A stretch of DNA of 64,000 nucleotides, taken from assembly GCF_025725665.1 (NCBI RefSeq), contig NZ_CP107009.1:3782001-3846000 (forward strand), written 5' to 3'. Positions 62,192-64,000 of the stretch are shown one piece after another. Position numbers and translations under genes: made by a program. The first letter of the stretch is position 1. Each line of letters opens with the position of its first letter. Source of the stretch: Halomonas sp. LR3S48 (lineage in GTDB: Bacteria; Pseudomonadota; Gammaproteobacteria; Pseudomonadales; Halomonadaceae). The notes beneath the pieces are model-generated. The model made no database searches. It worked only from the letters and a program-made list of their open reading frames with translations, and was not told the origin of the DNA.

Positions 62192-62374
62192 CCCCACCAC
62201 CGTCGTCGGCAGGCCAGGTAATGATCTTGGCTGCATCGCCACACCAAGGAAATGCTTCGATATCGCTACTTGTCGATCATAGCCCAGCGAATGGCGGTGA
62301 TCTTGCCCCTCATCGGGGAAGGTGTCATCGTCTTCCGGTGACCATTGGCCGCCTGAACCACAAGGAGCAATATC

Positions 62375-62707
62375 GTGTTCATCGCCATGAACCGTTTTCG
62401 GGTCAACCCCGAGCGAGTGGAAGAGTTCGAGCAGATCTGGCTGGAGCGGGAGACCCACCTGCAGGGCCTGCCCGGCTTCGTCGAGTTCCATATGCTGCGC
62501 GGCCCCGAGAAGGAGGATCACGTGCTCTACGCCTCGCACACCATCTGGCGTTCGCGCGAGGATTTCGAAGCCTGGACGCACTCCGAGGCGTTCCGCAAGG
62601 CGCACGCGAACGCCGGCCAGAGCAAGCGCGAGGGGCTGTACCTGGGCCCGCCGAACTTCGAAGGGTTCGAGGTCATCCAGACGGTCGGCAACACGAGCGA
62701 TGCCTGA
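62375..62707 (+). CDS. IsdG-like antibiotic-biosynthesis-monooxygenase-fold protein, possible haem-degrading enzyme
   Basis: A 110-residue ABM-fold protein. The residues that make the haem-degrading triad in IsdG (Asn7, Trp67, His77) have counterparts at N6, W67 and H77 (FIAMNRF, FEAWTHSEAFRKAH), so haem cleavage is plausible. The start is a GTG with AAGGAG seven bases upstream; an ATG four codons later would remove the key region. A nucleosidase gene follows after 21 bases. No haem-transport genes or clear Fur box are adjacent, so quinol or polyketide oxidation remains possible. Confidence 0.8.
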   Translation: MFIAMNRFRVNPERVEEFEQIWLERETHLQGLPGFVEFHMLRGPEKEDHVLYASHTIWRSREDFEAWTHSEAFRKAHANAGQSKREGLYLGPPNFEGFEVIQTVGNTSDA

Positions 62708-62728
62708 GGCACGGATGAGGATCGAAGC

Positions 62729-63382
62729 ATGAGCGCGGCGCAGCGCACCCCGCCGCTGACGCCACTGGGCGGCCACAACGTCCTGTTCGCGATGGCGGCC
62801 GAGGCCGAATACGGCACGCATCTCAGGAAGCGTTTCGATCCTTTGATCATCGGCGTTGGCCCCGTGGAAGCGGCGGTCGAGCTAACCGCCGCCCTTGCCG
62901 CCCTCGCCCAGTGCGAGCGCCTGCCGGACCTGGTGGTGTCGCTGGGCTCGGCCGGCAGCCGGGCGCTCGAACAGACCAAGATCTATCAGGCGACTTCCAT
63001 CGCCTACCGCGACATGGACGCCTCGCCGTTGGGCTTCGAAAAGGGCACCACGCCCTTTCTCGACCTGCCGGCGACGGTCCCCCTACCGCTGCGCATTCCC
63101 GGCATTCGTGAGGCTACGCTCTCCACCGGTGCCAACATCATCTCGGGCGAGGCCTATGCCGCCATCGCCGCCGACATGGTGGATATGGAGAGCTATGCCT
63201 GTCTGCGCGCCTGCATGCGCTTCGACGTACCGCTGATCGTGCTGCGCGGCATTTCGGACGGCAAGACAGAGCTGCACCATGTCGACGACTGGACGGAATA
63301 TCTCCACGTCATCGATGAGAAGCTGGCTTCCGCCGTCGACCGCCTCGGTGTGGCGCTGGCCAAGGGGATGTTGACGCGCTGA
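62729..63382 (+). CDS. MTA/SAH nucleosidase-like protein
   Basis: A 217-residue phosphorylase/nucleosidase-fold protein with a shortened N-terminus. Marks are VGVGPVEAAVE-like GVGPVEAAVELT, VSLGSAGS, the glutamate of VDMESYACLRAC and the catalytic aspartate of LRGISDGK. It should cleave 5'-methylthioadenosine or S-adenosylhomocysteine to adenine and a thioribose. GAGG precedes the ATG at 62729. It follows the ABM-fold gene closely and may be co-transcribed. Confidence 0.85.
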   Translation: MSAAQRTPPLTPLGGHNVLFAMAAEAEYGTHLRKRFDPLIIGVGPVEAAVELTAALAALAQCERLPDLVVSLGSAGSRALEQTKIYQATSIAYRDMDASPLGFEKGTTPFLDLPATVPLPLRIPGIREATLSTGANIISGEAYAAIAADMVDMESYACLRACMRFDVPLIVLRGISDGKTELHHVDDWTEYLHVIDEKLASAVDRLGVALAKGMLTR

Positions 63383-63405
63383 CCTTTGCGGCACAAATGA
63401 AAGGC

Positions 63406-63843
63406 TTAGACGAGATGTGGCTCGAGCCAGCGCTTCAGTTGCGACCCCTGCATTAGCCCGGCCTGGCGGGCGATCTCGTGACCTTCCTTGAAGACGATTA
63501 GCATGGGAATGCTGCGAATGCCGAAGCGCCCGGCCAGGGCCGGTTCCGCCTCGGAGTCGAGCTTGGCGAAACGGATGCGCGGCTCCAGCACGGCGGCGGT
63601 CTGGGCAAAGATCGGCGCCATCATCTTGCAGGGGCCGCACCAGCCGGCCCAGAAGTCCACCACTACCGGCAGCTCGCTGCGCTCGACCAGGGCCGAATAG
63701 TTGGCGCTAGTGAGCTCCAGGGGCGCACCGGTGAACAGCGGCTGCTTGCACTTGCCGCAGCGGGAGGCGTCGGCCAGCCGCGCCGTGGCCACACGGTTGA
63801 TGGCCAGGCAGTGGGGGCAGGCCAGATGCAGTGAATCAGACAT
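63406..63843 (-). CDS. trxC: Thioredoxin 2
   Basis: A 145-residue thioredoxin with the N-terminal zinc ribbon of TrxC (CPHC at 9-12 and CGKC at 29-32) and the active site WAGWCGPCKMM. The cis-proline is in GIRSIPMLIVF. It reduces protein disulfides in the cytoplasm and in enterobacteria belongs to the OxyR response. It stands alone on its strand. Confidence 0.96.
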   Translation of the reverse strand: MSDSLHLACPHCLAINRVATARLADASRCGKCKQPLFTGAPLELTSANYSALVERSELPVVVDFWAGWCGPCKMMAPIFAQTAAVLEPRIRFAKLDSEAEPALAGRFGIRSIPMLIVFKEGHEIARQAGLMQGSQLKRWLEPHLV

Positions 63844-63911
63844 GGCAGGGCTCCGGTGAGAGTGGCAGGAACGAGGATAGGTGCGGCGCTAGCTGCCGTC
63901 GGCGTAGGCCG

Positions 63912-64000
63912 CTAGTCGTCAGCCTTGGTCAGCGCCGAGTCCTTGTGCATGGCGATGTGGTCCGTCTTGTCGCTCTTGATCTCGTACTGCGGCTCGTCTT
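63912..64000 (-). CDS. DUF2945-like (hypervirulence-associated TUDOR) protein, C-terminal end only
   Basis: Only the last 29 codons lie in the window; the gene continues beyond 64000. The visible end reads PQYEIKSDKTDHIAMHKDSA, then LTKADD and a TAG. The YEIKSDKTxHIAMHKxxAL pattern is characteristic of DUF2945 proteins, small basic proteins of unknown function. The stop is at 63912-63914. Confidence 0.75.
   Translation of the reverse strand, partial: DEPQYEIKSDKTDHIAMHKDSALTKADD

Overview
The window is high-GC, densely coded gammaproteobacterial chromosome. The gene content fits the Halomonadaceae (Halomonas or a relative): several TRAP dicarboxylate transporters, recCBD in one block, kynurenine-pathway genes, and small hairpin repeats of a kind I associate with halomonads. 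The genus is inferred from gene style, not from any marker gene. I see no rRNA, tRNA, CRISPR array or complete insertion sequence.

Layout. 1-4455: the start of an mmsA aldehyde dehydrogenase gene, a divergent LysR regulator and a Cache-PAS-GGDEF diguanylate cyclase. 4713-16402: a catabolic island around a GntR/HutC regulator. The minus arm encodes a flavoprotein, two polysaccharide-deacetylase-like hydrolases, a cysteine amidohydrolase, an isocitrate-lyase-family lyase and an NTF2-like protein. The plus arm encodes a LeuCD-type hydro-lyase and a TRAP transporter. Together they look like import, ring opening, deamidation, hydration and C-C cleavage of an amide or imide of a substituted dicarboxylic acid; the substrate is unknown. 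16406-20173: kynU-kynB-kynA with a divergent LysR gene. 20178-21656: SelO. 21745-28424: a malonate module (matR, TRAP dctPQM, malonyl-CoA decarboxylase, malonyl-CoA synthetase). 28505-29497: a Fur-box-preceded siderophore-interacting reductase. 29501-40758: a chemoreceptor, amidase, EamA exporter, three regulators, redox enzymes, an EF-hand protein and a 5'-nucleotidase. 40928-50831: recC-recB-recD. 50893-51648: a PAP2 phosphatase followed by a decayed second copy of the recD tail. 51834-57706: an AT-richer island with a membrane protein and a 1521-residue STAND NTPase carrying an N-terminal nuclease-like domain, a probable anti-phage system of the Avs kind. 57707-64000: small housekeeping and redox genes (TM2, GFA, FrnE-like DsbA, MFS exporter with HxlR regulator, IsdG-like monooxygenase, nucleosidase, trxC) and the end of a DUF2945-like gene.

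The window holds several scars of gene turnover: a 3' remnant of recD beside PAP2, a 3' remnant of a second 5'-nucleotidase gene beside EamA, a short ADP-ribosylglycohydrolase-like remnant, a 156-base element with terminal inverted repeats, and a branched palindromic repeat inserted in frame inside recB. Candidate operators are visible for the GntR/HutC, MatR, AraC, HxlR and first LysR regulators.
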